Part shown: positions 6,882 to 8,115 of the stretch, piece by piece
Position numbering within the stretch: the first letter of the stretch is position 1
Layout: each line of letters starts with the position of its first letter
Assembly: GCA_031256615.1 (NCBI GenBank)
Contig: JAIRQG010000001.1
Span: forward strand, 1 to 8,115
Direction of reading: 5' to 3'
DNA from: Candidatus Methanoplasma sp.
GTDB lineage: Archaea > Thermoplasmatota > Thermoplasmata > Methanomassiliicoccales > Methanomethylophilaceae
Length of the DNA: 8,115 bases
Position numbers and translations under genes: made by a program
The notes under the pieces: model-generated
Database searches by the model: none
Told to the model about the DNA's origin: nothing
What the model saw: only the letters and a program-made list of their open reading frames with translations

Positions 6882-7254
6882 CCGTGCAGTGCGCATTGCG
6901 GATTATCTTCTCGGATACGCTTCCCAGCATCAGTCTGTCAACGGCGGTCTTATCATGGCGCCCTACGATGATGGTGTCGGCTTCCACCCTGCGTGCTGCG
7001 GCTATCACCGCATCCACGGGATGGCCGGTCTCGACCAGCGAACGGGCGTCCGCGCCTGCATCCGCTGCGATCTGTCTTGCGGCCTCAACATAGTCTTTCA
7101 CGCTGCGCACATCATTGTCCCTGTCGACCAGATCCTTGGTCGCCACTGTAGATACGATGTAAAGTACAGTATTATGAGCAAGCGCATGCTTGATGGCATA
7201 ATTGAGCGCTTTCTCAGCAGGGGATTTGTCGTCGTATGCAAGGACCACAGGCAT
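6865..7254 (-). CDS. Universal stress protein, UspA family
   Basis: This 129-residue single-domain protein has the alpha/beta nucleotide-binding fold of the UspA family. It has the N-terminal strand with acidic residues (VVLAYDD, 3-9), VETGHPVDAVIAAA (74-87), EADTIIVGRHD (91-101), the GSVSEKI phosphate loop (111-117) and a last strand VIVV. ATP-binding members carry G-x2-G-x9-G-(S/T). Here the spacing is exact but the second Gly is Asp101 (Gly98, Asp101, Gly111, Ser112), so ATP binding is likely but not certain. Such proteins act in the cytoplasm in stress or energy sensing. It is transcribed toward the membrane-complex operon and away from radA, so it is its own unit. No ribosome binding site precedes the ATG, and a TATA-like box about 25 bases upstream suggests a leaderless mRNA. 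It ends in TAA. Confidence 0.93.
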   Translation of the reverse strand: MPVVLAYDDKSPAEKALNYAIKHALAHNTVLYIVSTVATKDLVDRDNDVRSVKDYVEAARQIAADAGADARSLVETGHPVDAVIAAARRVEADTIIVGRHDKTAVDRLMLGSVSEKIIRNAHCTVIVVQ

Positions 7255-7276
7255 AAAGTGTAATCAGCTTGTGCGG

Positions 7277-7282
7277 ATATAA
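7277..7282 (-). promoter_or_regulatory. TATA-box-like element for the stress protein gene
   Basis: On the minus strand this reads TTATAT, centred about 25 bases before the ATG. That is the archaeal TATA-to-start distance, so transcription would begin at or very near the start codon (leaderless). The call rests on position and base composition only. Confidence 0.45.
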
Positions 7283-7364
7283 TCATTTACCGTACGGAAA
7301 AATAATACGGATTCTCAGCGCCTAAACCGTACTTTCGGATGATTCGGACACCCCCTGATTTTGC

Positions 7365-7371
7365 TTATATA
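7365..7371 (+). promoter_or_regulatory. TATA box of radA
   Basis: TTATATA lies in a mixed-composition background, centred about 38 bases before the radA ATG. With the usual spacing, transcription should start near 7393-7396, giving a leader of roughly 10-13 bases. Confidence 0.6.
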
Positions 7372-7395
7372 CTCAAAACATCTTGAAGAATCCAA

Positions 7396-7401
7396 GTGAT
7401 C
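7396..7401 (+). promoter_or_regulatory. Ribosome binding site of radA
   Basis: GTGATC matches the 3' half of the full archaeal site GGAGGTGATC and lies four bases before the ATG at 7406, supporting that start. Confidence 0.55.
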
Positions 7402-7405
7402 AACA

Positions 7406-8115
7406 ATGGCCACAAAAACCCTAGAAGATATACCAGGAGTAGGACCAGCCATAGCAGAAAAACTCCGTGAAGGTGGGTACACAGATTTAATGGTCATTGC
7501 CGTAGCTTCACCGAAAGACCTTGCAGAGACATGCGAGATCGGTGAGAAGAAAGCAATGGATATCATTGAAGGTGCAAAGCTCTGTGCCGACATTGGCGGA
7601 TTTGAAACGGGCGACTCCATCCTGGAGCGCCGTAAGGCGGTGACTAAGCTTACGACCGGATCGAAAGCTTTTGACGAGCTTATGAACGGAGGATTGGAGA
7701 GCCAATCCATCGTTGAACTGTACGGTGAGTTCGGAAGCTGCAAGACCCAGGTCTGTTTCCAGCTTGCTGTGAATGCAACGCTGCCGGAAGAGCGCGGAGG
7801 GTTGGACTCTGACGTGATAATGATCGATACGGAGAACACCTTCAGACCGGAGAGGATAATCCAAATGGCAAACTATCTGGGCGTCGACCCCGACTACACC
7901 CTTCAGAGGATACACGTCGCGAGAGCGTTCAACTCACAGCACCAGATTCTCCTCGTTGATAAAGCACTTGAACTGGCGCAAAAGAAGAAGATAAGGCTGA
8001 TGATAGTCGATTCTCTGACATCGCATTTCAGGGCGGAGTACCTCGGAAGAGGGGCTCTCGCCGAGAGACAGCAGATCCTCAACCGCCACATGCACGACCT
8101 GCTGAACTTCGCAAC
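7406..8115 (+). CDS. radA: DNA repair and recombination protein RadA, 3' partial
   Basis: The first 236 residues are present; archaeal RadA has about 310-350, so the C-terminal part lies beyond the right edge. RadA forms ATP-dependent filaments on single-stranded DNA and catalyses strand exchange in homologous recombination. The order is a helix-hairpin-helix domain (about 1-60; [15 protein letters not shown] at 6-20), the polymerisation motif FETG (66-69), Walker A at 107-114 (GEFGSCKT), [12 protein letters not shown] with Glu143 (140-151), Walker B LMIVDS (198-203), and the DNA-binding loop region [16 protein letters not shown] (208-223). The last Gly before the Walker A Lys, nearly invariant in P-loops, is Cys112, encoded TGC where a Gly codon GGC would differ by one base. 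All other motifs look functional. It has its own promoter, divergent from the stress protein gene. Confidence 0.96.
   Translation, partial: MATKTLEDIPGVGPAIAEKLREGGYTDLMVIAVASPKDLAETCEIGEKKAMDIIEGAKLCADIGGFETGDSILERRKAVTKLTTGSKAFDELMNGGLESQSIVELYGEFGSCKTQVCFQLAVNATLPEERGGLDSDVIMIDTENTFRPERIIQMANYLGVDPDYTLQRIHVARAFNSQHQILLVDKALELAQKKKIRLMIVDSLTSHFRAEYLGRGALAERQQILNRHMHDLLNFA

Noticed and set aside
6889..7263. Plus-strand open frame opposite the stress protein gene
   Set aside because: It mirrors a well-supported UspA-family gene; its Cys- and His-containing product matches no family I recognise.
7315..7839. Minus-strand open frames opposite radA and its promoter
   Set aside because: They are antisense to conserved radA codons, have no domain, and would cover the radA promoter.

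Overview
The window looks archaeal, with moderate-to-high GC. The strongest evidence is an archaeal RadA recombinase at the right end, with an N-terminal helix-hairpin-helix domain and the FRAEYxGRG loop. TATA-box-like promoters with short leaders and GGTGATC-type ribosome binding sites agree with this. The overall character suggests Thermoplasmatota, perhaps a Methanomassiliicoccales-like methanogen, but that placement is a guess: no methanogenesis marker lies in the window.

Bases 1-6881 hold a tightly packed plus-strand operon for a membrane complex of the group 4 [NiFe]-hydrogenase / complex I superfamily, in the order hyfB (cut by the left edge), hyfC, hyfE, hyfF, hyfG and a ferredoxin-small subunit fusion (hyfH-hyfI type). 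Neighbouring genes overlap by 1-4 bases or lie very close together. HyfB and HyfF are antiporter-like ion-channel subunits, HyfC is the NuoH-like anchor, HyfE is a small membrane subunit with a NuoK-like part, HyfG is a NuoC-NuoD-like fusion, and the last protein carries cysteine ligands for three [4Fe-4S] clusters.

The key point is that HyfG keeps the hydrogenase fold motifs but has lost all four cysteines that hold the NiFe centre, and the conserved active-site glutamate position is glycine. The complex therefore should not be a hydrogenase. It belongs with the energy-converting hydrogenase related (Ehr) complexes, which sit between group 4 hydrogenases and complex I. The iron-sulfur chain and the ion-channel residues look intact, so a ferredoxin-linked redox ion pump with an unknown electron partner is the simplest inference.

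Bases 6865-7254 hold a minus-strand universal stress protein gene whose 3' end overlaps the end of the operon by 17 bases. A 151-base intergenic region (7255-7405) carries divergent promoters for this gene and for radA, which starts at 7406 and runs off the right edge. RadA has an unusual Cys in place of the last Gly of its Walker A motif. No RNA genes, CRISPR arrays, insertion sequences or clear terminators were seen.
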